Source: Leucogyrophana mollusca (Eukaryota; Basidiomycota; Agaricomycetes; Boletales). From it: DNA of 34,432 nucleotides. The notes beneath the pieces were generated by a model, which was not told the origin of the DNA, did no database searches, and was given only the letters and a program-made list of their open reading frames with translations. The translations under genes and the position numbers were made by a program. This document shows positions 1-9,924 of this stretch, one piece after another. Every line of letters starts with the position of its first letter. Position 1 is the stretch's first letter. The stretch is taken from assembly GCA_021014945.1 (NCBI GenBank), contig MU266602.1, positions 1 through 34,432 on the forward strand. The letters run 5' to 3'.

Positions 1-958
1 GCTTACATTTGCAGCACGCTGGCCGGCAGCAAGTGCCGCATTGGCAGAATTACCTGCGTGAGTGGGAGCATCGGCCCCGAGTTCTGATTGGGACAGCGGG
101 TTGACATCCCCTGGGCCCGAAATGTCCGGGCTGGTAACGGGCCTTGCCTGCACCCCCAGGCCAAGCGTCCGGACAAAAGGAACCGACCTCAGGGGGGTCC
201 ACGCTGATTTGTCCGGAAAAAATACAGGCATGGGGTCCGAAATTTCCGAAATTTTGTCCGGAACGGGCACTGGCCTCCCCACCCATTATCGGGGGTCCTA
301 GCGCTACGTACTTACTCAAGTTTGCATCTTGGCGTTGTTGGGCGCCTCCAGGGCTCCATCATCATTATGCATATTGGACTGCCTCCAACCTCTCGCACCA
401 TTAGACAACTCTTGCAAAGATCGTACAAGCATGCTCTTGTGAGTCTACACTTCAGTTCGGGAATTCACGGACTCGGAGACGACTCATTGTTCCTCATTGT
501 CCGCCGCTGGCCAGTCCTGCTGCATCAATCCCAAGATCATCATCTGACAGCATTATTGTCGCCGATCTCCCTTCCAGCACGTTCAAACCCCAGAGCTTCA
601 ATTGACCCACTGTATTCAACGCTTGTCTCAATGGCGTTTAAACCGGGCTTGGACCAGAGCACTCGTGATTATACCTTCAAAAAGAAAATATCCAGCCACT
701 GATCCCTGCTCGAAATTTTTTGCACGTTGTGCGGCCTTTCTATTGTTTCCTGGAACGCTGAGAGGAACTCAAGAAACAGTATTCAGCCTTTCGGATGCCG
801 ATCCACGGCAAGCTGTGCGACCTTCCTTTTGCCCCTTGCCAAGAATCCTTGTTCTTGTTAACGACAGCCAAACGACAGCGGGCACTTTTCATGAGCGTCT
901 ATCTGTCTGGTCATAAGAGAGCAGGGTGGGTGGGGGCTCTATAGCCTGACTCGAAAAC
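1..958. other. Gene-poor left edge, promoter side of the cysteine-rich gene
   Basis: I recognise no gene here. The first 300 bases are GC-rich and carry several copies of a TGTCCGG core in both orientations (near 122, 171, 211 and 255), with CCGAAATTTCCG near 238. This resembles the subterminal repeats of a non-autonomous DNA element, but no ends or target duplication can be fixed. From 320 to 900 there are short open frames with no recognisable protein features. The last 100 bases should hold the promoter of the gene starting at 959; CTATAG near 940 is a weak TATA candidate. Confidence 0.4.
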
Positions 959-2127
959 ATGCTCCGGTTCGCCCTCGTTGTCGCATCTGCGTTCTTCTGT
1001 CTTCAGCTCGCTGTTGCGGACCCTGTCACTGGCGCCGCAACTGTGTCTCGAATTCCCAAGAATACGAAGACAGCGTCGAGGAAGTCGTCCACTATCCCAG
1101 CCCTTCTCGCTCGAAGAGGGCGTTACATCGCGAGAGATTCCGGGTGCCCTTCAGGATGGCGTACGTTGATATGCTCTACGATTCGACCGTCACAGCTTAT
1201 CAGTCTTCCAGATACATGCCCAAACTACCCGGATTACTGCGCCCCCGATGGATCCTACTGCGTAAGCTTCAGTCTTCTTCGCTGATTTATGTTGGAAATA
1301 ACAGGCTGATGCGTACTAGTGCAACTCTGTGTACAATTGTCCTAACGATGAAAACGTTGGTGTATTCCGTCGTTTTCTGGTTCGAGCCATATGTATTGAT
1401 ATTCGTTAACCATGCTAATAGTGCTTCGGTGGCGACGAGTGAGTCCTTGATCATGGAGGTATTTGGCCATGTGTCCGCCTGATCGCGTGTATTGCACAGG
1501 TGTTGTCCGAAAGACTCCCAGACATGTGGTGGAGCAGACTGCTGCGTCCCCGGCAGCGAGTGCTGCAATGATGGTGGATGTTGCAAACCTGGATATAACT
1601 GCTGTAACGATTCTGCTGGAGGGTGTGAGGTGTATCCCATGGCTTGGAAAGATTCCTTCTAATCTTGCTCCAGGTTGTCCGACCGGAAGTACCTGCATCG
1701 CGAACACAGATGAATGCTCCTACTCTGGAGGCGGCGGAGGTGGAGGCGGAGGCGGAGGTGGAGATGGAGGTAGCGGAGGAGGGTCGTCTTCGCCTCCCCC
1801 TTCAACCACATCTTCCACTGTGAAGACCACTATCAGCACAGGATCCATTACCTTTTTACCTCCTTCCACGAGCGCCTCCCTTGGACCATCTGCTAACCCT
1901 ACGAGTGCATCGGGTGGAGACCCTGGTCTCGGTAGTAGTGGCGGTGGTTCACCCCTTGGTATGTGGTCGTTGCAGCTTTTTGCTGTTTATAATTGACCCA
2001 GGCCTGCACAGGCGGAATTGGAAACGGCGCCCCACGTAGCCTTGCGCTCCTGTCGAACTGGCAGGCGCTTGCGATTGCAACCGTCGCCTGCGTTCCCCTC
2101 CTTCAAGGGCTGTCTAGCGTTTTCTGA
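959..2127 (+). CDS. Secreted cysteine-rich, glycine-linker, GPI-type surface protein (copy A)
   Basis: Unrecognised family. The product starts with a signal peptide (MLRFALVVASAFFCLQLAVA), then a basic stretch with a dibasic RR near residue 52. A cysteine-dense core follows with repeated CC pairs (CCPKDSQTC, DCCVPGSECC, GGCCKPGYNCC, CCPTGSTC), then a run of about 12 glycines, a Ser/Thr/Pro-rich stretch, and a hydrophobic carboxyl end typical of GPI attachment. My model is exons 959-1261, 1320-1330, 1500-1624, 1674-1958 and 2012-2127, giving 279 residues in phase. The 11-nt second exon is the least certain part. The last four exon joins agree with those of copy B at 21246-22387. A cell-wall or surface role is inferred from architecture only. 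The CC-rich pattern recalls small secreted effector or antimicrobial-like proteins, but I cannot assign it. Confidence 0.72.
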
Positions 2128-3189
2128 GCCTTGGATAATGCCATTCTCAGTGTTATGTCGGGAGGCTAGGCGTCGGTGGTATACAGGCGATTGTGTCGAT
2201 AATGTGATGACGCCCTGGTACTACACCTCCAGAACATTTTTTGTTTTTTTTTGTTGACTTTGATCAGTCGAACTTCGGTGGATTTATAATGACATGTGCC
2301 CGTTGAAATTGTCCCTAGTGTTCGCTCGGATAGGGCTTGAGTAAAATTGACAACCAATCCACTGGCTTATGGAGGAGAACCAGAGTGGATTATTGCGCGC
2401 GGGTCTGAAGTGCAGGCCATTTGTGAGGCAGTCAAGAAGAATTGAACCCAATGAGACAACAGCCTTTTCACGAACTTGAAGTCCAAGCAACTAAGTATGC
2501 GCTGCAAGCAAACGGTTTTCTCGGCACTCACAACCAATAAAACAATACTTATAGTCCTGCTCCCTTTTCACTGAGTGCATCGTGAAAGGGGTAGGTATGT
2601 TGCGCAGTGAGTGATATTGCTTTATGTAACCCCCTGGTCTGTTCCATGTTCCCAACAGCGTCAGTGTATGGATTCGAGTCACATGGATAATACACGAGCA
2701 AGAACTTGAAGCTGAATAATATCAATAACCACCGCATTGGAACTACTTCCCGAGGTACTGTGATAATATCACTCAATTACTGCGCGGTATACCTAACCCT
2801 TCTACAGTGCACTCATTAACAAGGGAGCATTGACCACCGCTGGAACCACCTCCTGAAGCACCCGTGATAAGTGTAGTTACCAAGTAAGGCCACCCTGTAG
2901 GTTGAGTGGAAGAGGTCGAGTGTGCAGACAAGAATTCCGCCGTGGAGGGGTGAAAAATATGGAGTTCCGATCGGTTCCACCGATGCTGATGACCAGTGGC
3001 GGGAAATTAGGAGCTACTCGCAATGGAAGTGTGTATGTCGGATCATCAATCCAGTTTAGAATGTCCGTCAAGGTATCATGTATCGAGCCTCGAACGTGTA
3101 CCTGACTGCTGTCAACGCGACGTGCAGACAACACTATTGGTCCAGTGGTTGGTCGATATAATATAAGCAAAGCCAAGTCACTTCAGCGG
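2128..3189. other. Intergenic part of arm A with a fold-back repeat
   Basis: No gene is seen. Bases 2128-2405 match, inverted, the 3' flank of the arm B cysteine-rich gene (about 20960-21245). Bases 2877-3189 match, inverted, the 3' flank of the arm B permease (about 16028-16190). Between them lies an imperfect inverted repeat (2558-2618 and 2766-2829). The stretch it encloses has the same orientation as its match in arm B, unlike everything around it. Confidence 0.6.
2558..2829. repeat. Imperfect inverted repeat (fold-back), about 60-bp arms
   Basis: Bases 2558-2618 and the reverse complement of 2766-2829 share TGCTCCCTT, GAGTGCA, a TAGGTA block, GCGCAGT and GAGTGATATT in the same order with small indels. 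About 150 bp separate the arms. This could be an old MITE or a chance product of local inversion; no target duplication is evident. Confidence 0.55.
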
Positions 3190-5498
3190 TCACGCCGAAA
3201 CGGACGTTTTGCGCATACCAGCTTCAGAGAACGCATGGATTATAAGGATTGTGCCGAAACCGCCAATTACGAAGAGGAAAGCAAAGACGATCACTGTTAT
3301 GATGCCGGGGCTACAAATCACCCTGGAATTCGGACTGAGGTCTCCCCACATCTCCACTGGCAGGCCTGACCTTCGATTCCGGCCCCCACCACTTCTCCGT
3401 GCCTCGCAGCACAGCATATACGATGCCTGCGACAACGAAACCGACGTATATTCCGATATCACCTGTTCCCATGTGCGCAATAGGCCCCACGTAAAATGCC
3501 TGCGACATGAATGGGACTAGTGCGCCGCATCCGCACAGAAATGCCAACATGGCAGGAATCCCACTTGGTAGAAGGGAAGGTGTGGCCCACGATGTCACAG
3601 GATAGGCTGCCTCCGTAAAGGAAGCACGTCGGAAGAGGATGTGTTCGACCAGTACTATTGCGACGAAGACAGCAACCCAATACCCAATAACATCTTCGCA
3701 ACAATAGGGTCAGTTTGGCACAAAAATATATCCTTGCTCTAAGCTTACTCAGAATGTCGACGAACGTGGTGTAAAATTTTCTAGCACCAATGATTGCGAC
3801 TGGTACCAACCTAACAATTATTCAGTGAATCAGTCGTTGCTCGATGGGCGGATGAGGACCACACTCACACCCCCTCGGAGATCAGCACATGAACCCACCG
3901 CGGAACGGCTGCGAACCAGGGATGTACGGTCATAAAACTCGTTCCGACCGAGTACATCGCAAGTATACAAGAACTAGGAATGCTGAGGGCCACCATAGCC
4001 GTCAAAAATGTGCCGAAAGCGCCAGCCGGCCCGAGGACTGCAAAGACAAGGCCTCCGACAGACGAACTATTGTCGAAACCCGCACTCCAAGCTGCTACAC
4101 TGGGTGCGGCAGCGGCGAAGGCTGCTCCAAGGGCGCTGCTAGTGAACTACGTAAGAGAGTAAGTACTATCGGGGCCAGGCTGGGATGGAAACTTACGGTA
4201 GCGATGAGAAACCCTAAGTAACAATAAATAAAAATCCTTGTCCTGTGCATCTCAGTCTGCATGAGATTCCCTGTTGAAAAGAAGGCTAACTTACGAAGAG
4301 GTAGCAGGACTATGGTATACACCATAATCGGACGTGATGGTGCACCAAGACAGAATGCTTGATGCGAGGACGGAGGCGAAAGAAAGTACAGCAGCCGGAG
4401 TAGCAGGTGGAACGGAGACAGACTGGTTTTCATGTAATTGAGGGTAACCGAGGGCGAGCATAGTAATGAAAGCAACAACATTTGGTACCCAGGCTACACT
4501 TTGGTACCTGTGAAAGCAGTGCATCACTATTAGCTCTCCAATAAAACAACCTAAGGATGGCGACTACACAAACCAGTGGACAACACGGTAGCCACAGAAC
4601 GTCAACTGTGACCCGGCTTTAAGTGTTATACAGAAGTACGCTTATACAAGCAAGTGTACGCACGACGAGTGAGATCAGGCTGATAATGACAATTCCCAAT
4701 GATACATCCAAATGGGAAGAAATACTCGCAAGGGCCTGACCACCAAGGATACAGGAGATGATAAGAAAACCCTGCAATGAGAAGACGTTGAGGAGACTCG
4801 GGATGGCGGCGCCATAGTATCTGACATACTGCACGTCAAGACATCTTGAATAGATGCACATGAAAGGAGATTGAACGCACCCCCAAGAAAAGCGTGACTG
4901 GACCATAGAACGCATGCCTAGTTTAGGGCCAAACACTGCACTGAGGCGCATGATTCGAAATCAGTCGCTGCGGTACGTTGTTCGAATATACCACCTACAG
5001 TATTGCCGGAAGCGCGCAGAAACTAAGAGTATGCAGGTGAGTACCGAGCAACAAAATCGTTCGCCATCCTCACACTAAGTCGACGATCAATATGATCACG
5101 ATTGAATCCCTAACACCGAGGCCGAAGAAAGCAGGACCCGCCGTTCCTCCACTGAAGCTATCGAGACTTGAGTTATGAATAAGAAAGGTGGGAAACATGC
5201 TTGCATCACAAGGTTCATACTGCCGGAAAACCACACGAAGAACATCTGGTACCACCGAGTGTCCACACGTGCCTCAACAGGTACTGGTGCGATCCTGGCC
5301 GCAGCGTCGTTCAGAGGTAAAAATCATTGATAAATGTACTCGCCCATGCGTCTCGACCCCCCAACGAGTGAACATAATAGTAACACGACGTAGCCATCCC
5401 TGCGACCCGACCGTATCAGGCTCGTCAACTGGGAGCGATTCGATTCGTATGTCGCCAACAGAAGGCCGGGTGGAAAGAGGTTTTTCCTTGTCAGTCAT
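3190..5498 (-). CDS. Purine-cytosine permease, NCS1/FCY2-like (copy A)
   Basis: Membrane symporter of the NCS1 family; fungal FCY2-type members import cytosine, adenine, guanine and hypoxanthine at the plasma membrane. Family landmarks seen in order: WGVETHG near residue 50, FFVWFSG, GPAFFGLGVRDS, FGPKLGMRSMVQSRFSWG, YYGAAIPSLLN, SILSWCTITSDYGVY, GYWVAVFVAIV followed by VEHILFRRA, and FMSQAFYVGPIAHMGTGDIG. The coding exons match copy B (13717-16028) without frameshift or stop. However, three donors that are GT in copy B are GC here (GCGAGT after WGVETHG, GCAAGC after SMNLV, GCCTGC before the last exon), and two acceptor AGs have moved or been lost. Copy A may therefore be spliced poorly or be an early pseudogene. 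The start is set by alignment with copy B (MTDKEK). Confidence 0.8.
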
Positions 5499-6477
5499 CT
5501 CGGGTGTGCATGCTCGAGCGCAGTGCTGCGAGAGGACGGAGGGGGACTTGGATTTGATACTATGTAGCTCTGTCATCGTGACGTACAAAACGGGAAGCGA
5601 CCGAATGGCAATTGAGAGCACTGTAGGTCCAAGTGTCCATTGGTGTTACGCCTAAGCCAATCTGATGAAGAGTTATCCAACGGCGCACGTCAAATGGGCA
5701 CCAAGGTACGGCGACAGCGTTTCTTAGTTCGGATGTCGGCGTCGATGTCATTGATCTCGTGCTTGGCATCTTCAGTATCGGCAGTTTATTGCCCTCCTAT
5801 CTTGAAACTGGTCAAGGCCTCTTCACCTTCGCTCCCCAAGTATAGTGGGTCGGCATGTGGCGCCGCTCGTCGGAGTCGTCCCGACGCCGAGCTCGATAGC
5901 CTCCTCAAGCTCGTGATTCAATCCACAAGTCCCCGCGCCCCATTGGGCTAGCCGACCTCTGCCACCAGCACACAGGGTCTCTGCGAGCGATTTGAGTGGC
6001 CAGTTGCAGTGATGGACAGATAGGTCTGGGCATAGGTACGATCATGATGCCGTACTGGTGTGCTATGCCAAAAAATTCGGATGAAGCTTCGACCATATCG
6101 GTCGTTGGAATCACGGTGACAATATGGGTCGTCGAACTGCATGGATAAACGATAAGCGCTTCGAAATTCGAAGAGACAAAGGTAGACCATCACCGTGACT
6201 ATAAATCATAGTCATTTAAACATGTTTCCGAAAACCCTGTTCCGCGTGTCCAAATGCAGTTTTGACAGCGGTTTGCAAAGCAATATAGAGGTCAATGTAC
6301 AGCATCTATCTTGGGGTCGTAGCAGGCCGTAGTGTCATAGGCGTGGTTGGTTGGTGGTTGGCGTGTTTGGCTTGATGGCGTGGTGGCAAGAGTCCTCGGC
6401 CCTCATCGCGAGCACGTCAGCGAGTGACTCAGTCGACCGACGTCTACGGTCAATACATGTTCGTCGAGATGGAAGCA
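5499..6477. other. Permease upstream region (conserved in both arms) and arm A edge
   Basis: From 5499 to about 6200 this matches the region upstream of permease copy B, inverted. A stretch around 5705-5845 keeps one reading frame and the same stop codon as in arm B, with a hydrophobic part (DLVLGIFSIGSLLPSYL), but an indel just upstream breaks the frame between copies. It may be a gene remnant. From 6200 to 6477 I see only GT/TG-rich spacer. Confidence 0.4.
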
Positions 6478-6907
6478 TACTGTAGCCTTTCGACCTTAGG
6501 TTCGTCACGACGTCACGCGGGGTCGTGAACCGAACCTATATGATGTGACGGTCACATGAATTCGGAGGGGGACGAACCTAAAATCCGGACGACGGTACAG
6601 GCATATTTTGTGAAATTCTACATGTCAAAATACACTAAAATATACACTCAACGGCCCTCATATTTGTTCAGGGCACCCTCGTAACCCGTCTCTGGAAAAG
6701 TGCTCCCTCTTGCTTGATATGGCCTTATCTGTGATCTTCCAAGCCAGCGAATCAATCGCAACAGGTTGCGACGCACCGCAGAAAATTGGATCCTGCGAAC
6801 CTAATTTTTCCGCGTCACGCGTCCGACCCCCCGACGAACCTACGAATCTAACGTGACGGCGCGTCACGGTCGACCCCCCACGAACCTAAGGTCGAAAGGG
6901 TACAGTA
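6478..6907. mobile_element. MITE with terminal inverted repeats, Tc1/mariner-like
   Basis: The ends are inverted copies of CTGTA(G/C)CCTTTCGACCTTAG continuing to GGTTCGT, about 26 bp with one mismatch. They are flanked by TA on each side (6478-6479 and 6906-6907), as for a TA target duplication. The 430-bp body has at least six CGAACCT motifs in either orientation near the ends and no coding capacity, so it must have been moved by a transposase elsewhere. Family assignment rests on the TA flanks only. Confidence 0.75.
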
Positions 6908-6974
6908 CATCAAAGGTTACACCACAAGCTCAGGTCTGACCCTCAAGTTTGCCCAAGGGCACAGTGAATTGCAA

Positions 6975-7045
6975 GCATTAATGGGGTAGTGGTAACCTGG
7001 GTCGTTGCCATCGACCCGCCGGGGGTTCGATTCCCCCTTAATGCA
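6975..7045 (+). tRNA. tRNA-Gly (GCC), copy 1
   Basis: A 71-nt cloverleaf with no intron. The acceptor stem pairs GCATTAA with TTAATGC, the anticodon stem pairs GGTCG with CGACC around the loop TTGCCAT (anticodon GCC), and the T arm is GGGGG TTCGATT CCCCC. A TTTT polymerase III stop lies at 7055-7058. The sequence is identical to the copies at 8543-8613 and 23083-23153. Confidence 0.95.
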
Positions 7046-7242
7046 GCGATGAACTTTTCGTATGATCAGGCTAGGTGCAGTTTTTGATCCGTCCTCGAGC
7101 TCAAGAATACCATAGCCTGCCACGAAATATTGACGTACCATTCATTTTGCTTGTAACGAGATGTAAGTAATGTGACTCTCGAAGCTAACGAAGCTCTCGA
7201 TTATCCACTGCCTATGTATGTACGTCCGCGTCCTTCAAAGCT

Positions 7243-8242
7243 TCACGTGTAAAACTTTCGATTCTCGTTGGGGCCGAAGAGGTCTTTGCGGATTTCGGGC
7301 AGCATCTACGAAAGACGTGTCAGGGTATAGGGATGTCTCGGGGACAAGATTGGATGCGCACCCTGTCCTCCAAAAGTCGCAGACGTTCGTCCAGAGTGTT
7401 GTCAATAGTTATCCGTCGCGTGCCACTCGCAAGCTTGATGCCGCCAGCACTGTGGCACCACAAGGTTCTAATCAGGATAACAGGACAGCAAAGGCGCAGG
7501 ACACTCACGAATCCTTGCTCAGAGTCGCCTCAATCTCAAAAGTGACTTCTCTTCCGCTGACTTGAGTATACGACTCCGCTGCACCCTCTGCGGCCTTTTG
7601 TACCAACTCGGCATCCTGCTCGCGGGCGTATAGCGTAACTTTGGGCTCCATGAGCTGGAGATATCCCTGCACGATCACGCCCTCCAGGAACTGGGCATAC
7701 CGCCCTTCATCCTCCGCGAGCGTCAGTATCGAGGAGCGTGCGGTCGCAAAGAGTTCCTGAAGCTGTTCCTCCCGGCGATGCAAGAGCTTTAGCCGTGACT
7801 TATTCGTGAGGTTCGAGTGTGCGCTGCAAGCACAGTTCAATGAGCGAGGGACAGTGAATCGACGAATGGGCACTTTGGTGTGCGTACATCTTTTGGGCTA
7901 CATCAGCACCCTTGCGTTTCTTGTCGTACTGAGCGTCAATAGCTTGCTGTTCCTGTTTCACCAGCTTTGCCTGTGCAGTGAGAGATCGAGGTGAGTTCTG
8001 ACGGAAGCCGAATATGCTGTCTGGAACCACTTGCTTTCTCGATGGCGAACTCTTCATCGGCTTTTACCTTTATCTCGCGAGCTTTCTCCATGGCTTCTTG
8101 CTTGATAAACGCGACCTAGAGACAGCGATTCCGAGATCAGGCATCTGTTGGATGTCCTCCGACGCGCAGTCCGTTGACCACGACGCACCATCTTGTTCAT
8201 TTCGCTCAGCACCTCGTCATCATTTAATGCTCTTGAAGACAT
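7243..8242 (-). CDS. VMA4: V-type proton ATPase subunit E
   Basis: Subunit E forms part of the peripheral stalk of the vacuolar H+-ATPase, joining the ATP-hydrolysing V1 head to the membrane Vo ring. Six exons in phase (7243-7305, 7362-7467, 7509-7823, 7888-7970, 8035-8115, 8189-8242) give 233 residues, the usual length. Signatures are MSSRALNDDEVLSEMNKM at the start, a charged helical region (FIKQEAMEKAREIKVKADEE), KLLHRREEQLQELF, and the C-terminal NTLDERLRLLEDRMLPEIRK ending in LFG plus a short tail. The intron at 7971-8034 appears to be GC-AG (GCAAGT donor), since only that join restores EKAKLVKQE. Convergent and divergent tRNA-Gly genes flank it on both sides. Housekeeping and surely functional. 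Confidence 0.95.
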
Positions 8243-8542
8243 GTTGCTTAATAGGGACTTGCGTCAGATTCCTTCGTGCTGGGTGGTTAGGGATCTAACG
8301 AGGACGAATTAGAGATATACAGAAGGCGTAACGCTTGAATTGCGCGTCAGACTGTTGTGGTGGCTGAAGGTCTCTGAGCTGAACACCACTCGATTTGGAA
8401 AATCACATTGCGCAACCATGGCACAAATCTAAGAACTACATAGGCATGCGTACAGCTTGCTGCATTAAACGACAACGAAAAGCAATTGAGGAGAGGCAAA
8501 AAGACATCAACGAAAGGATCCATCGAAGAGCCCAAAATTTAT

Positions 8543-8613
8543 TGCATTAAGGGGGAATCGAACCCCCGGCGGGTCGATGGCAACGACCCAGGTTACCACT
8601 ACCCCATTAATGC
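8543..8613 (-). tRNA. tRNA-Gly (GCC), copy 2
   Basis: Exact reverse complement of the tRNA at 6975-7045, with a complete cloverleaf and anticodon GCC. Four A residues at 8534-8537 give the TTTT stop on the minus strand. Together with copy 1 it brackets the V-ATPase subunit E gene as an identical 71-bp inverted repeat. Confidence 0.95.
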
Positions 8614-9154
8614 TTGCGGTGAGCGCCAGTCCTTGTCACATCCATGATCTATCATCAGCATTCCTTCCTATCTTCCTATGGAAGCCACTGAATTTGTTCA
8701 AGAGACTCACAGGGTTCTGGGGGAATACTACCCGTCGAGCTGTGAGTGCGGTTCGGAGTGCTCACCCAGGGACACATTCCATGTCAACTGATCTCGTCTG
8801 GTGGAGAACCGGGTCCAAGCTGGAGTAGGCTGGAGTCTGCCCAGACGGTTAAGTCCAGCGAGGTTGCTCGTGGTTTCCCATTCGACCGGGTTTGGCCAGA
8901 GGGCCGACTAGCATGTCGAAACAGTTCTCTCCCGGAGCTTGGCAGTAGGGCAACGACTGGAAACGATAAAAGACTATTTCGTAGCGACCCCGCAGTGCAC
9001 AAAGTTTACGCTTCGGCTCTACCAGAGTCCATGATCCCGTCCTAATATATATTATAAGGTCACCGCTTCAACTGGTCTCTCCGATTCGAAGGAGTTCACT
9101 GCGCTCGAGTCGACCTTGCACACCACCCACCTTAGCGCGACTGGGGCATTTGAG
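8614..9154. other. Intergenic, nothing recognised
   Basis: Only short open frames without protein-family features. An AT-rich stretch (ATATATATTATAAGG) lies near 9045. Confidence 0.5.
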
Positions 9155-9372
9155 TGACACCCCCCCCATATCTTAGGGCGGGCCAGGTGACATCCTAGCC
9201 ATTCTGGCATTTATCCGCAGTTGCGACATGCTCATTCTATTCATGTCGCGGGCGTTCTATGGGGCCTATCACCTGCACGAGAACGGGTAATGTTGGTATA
9301 TTTGTGGGCATCGTCATGGTGGGCGGAGTGGATGCTTTCTGGACTGTGTTGCGCGGAGAAGCGGTGGGACCG
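9155..9372 (+). pseudogene. Broken fragment of an FCY2-like permease (third copy)
   Basis: Short stretches match one part of the permeases at 3190-5498 and 13717-16028, in two reading frames. One frame reads ILAFIRSCD...LFMSRAFYGA, against MLAFLCGCG...PFMSQAFYVG. The next frame reads MGPITCTRTGNVGIFVGIV and then FWTVLRGEAVGP, against VGPIAHMGTGDIGIYVGFV and TVLRGTEKWWGP. There is a stop near 9175 and a frameshift near 9260. Only about 70 residues survive, so this is a relic. It is far more diverged than arms A and B are from each other. Confidence 0.75.
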
Positions 9373-9924
9373 GACTGGACGCAGCGCAGGTGGGTACGGC
9401 ATGATTTGGAGTTTGAAACTCCACCCTGCTGCGCTAACTGGCCTCGACTCGGACAACAACGGGGAGTCCGGGGCCCGCGGGAGTCGGAGGCGAGATGTTA
9501 AGGCACCGCCATGTGTAAGCGTATGCATGGACCAGCAACTGACCCCTTTACCACATGTCTCCCAGTGCGCTTGACGCTTCGATAGCTCCAGCGGCTTTTA
9601 CCAGTTCCTCGTGGACAGCTCCACCGTCTCCTAAGCTACTTTGCCGCGCTGACCGAATTTCAGCATTAATTATATACAGCTAAGTGCGCATGCCGTTGCA
9701 TGAGCTCCACTGACTGCTTTCTCCTCTATGCATGGCACACCCTTAACGGTGTCAAAGGTAAATCAATTCGTTCATTAATGCTTCCCGCGGATCTGTCAAG
9801 CTTCCAGTCAAGGCAGGAGCTGGCAGGGGTCGACGATAATTTATTATTGACACCCCCCTGGCGAAGGTACAAAAGGCGAGGGTGTTATCACCGGCTCGCC
9901 CTCACGTACTTTGCAGCAATCAGT
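9373..9924. promoter_or_regulatory. Upstream region of the repeat-peptide gene
   Basis: No gene is seen. TACAAAAG at 9868-9875 lies 57 bases before the start codon of the repeat-peptide gene and is a fair TATA-like candidate. The rest is unremarkable spacer. Confidence 0.4.

Larger units (their letters stand above)
959..6200. repeat. Arm A of a diverged inverted segmental duplication
   Basis: This segment, read backwards, matches 12960-22390. Both arms contain the cysteine-rich gene, the intergenic stretch, the permease gene and about 700 bp upstream of the permease. Exons, introns and spacers all align, at roughly 90% by eye. Homology stops near 6200 here and near 12960 in arm B, and just upstream of the cysteine-rich start codon in both. 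Arm A lacks the 4.6 kb fucosidase segment of arm B; about 85 unmatched bases (2405-2490) stand in its place. Confidence 0.85.

Noticed and set aside
50..320. Possible transposon end at the left edge
   Set aside because: Repeated TGTCCGG cores are suggestive, but I found no paired terminal repeats or target duplication within the window.
6975..8613. tRNA-like copies as SINE ends
   Set aside because: Each is a complete cloverleaf with its own TTTT stop and with unrelated flanks; no SINE body follows.
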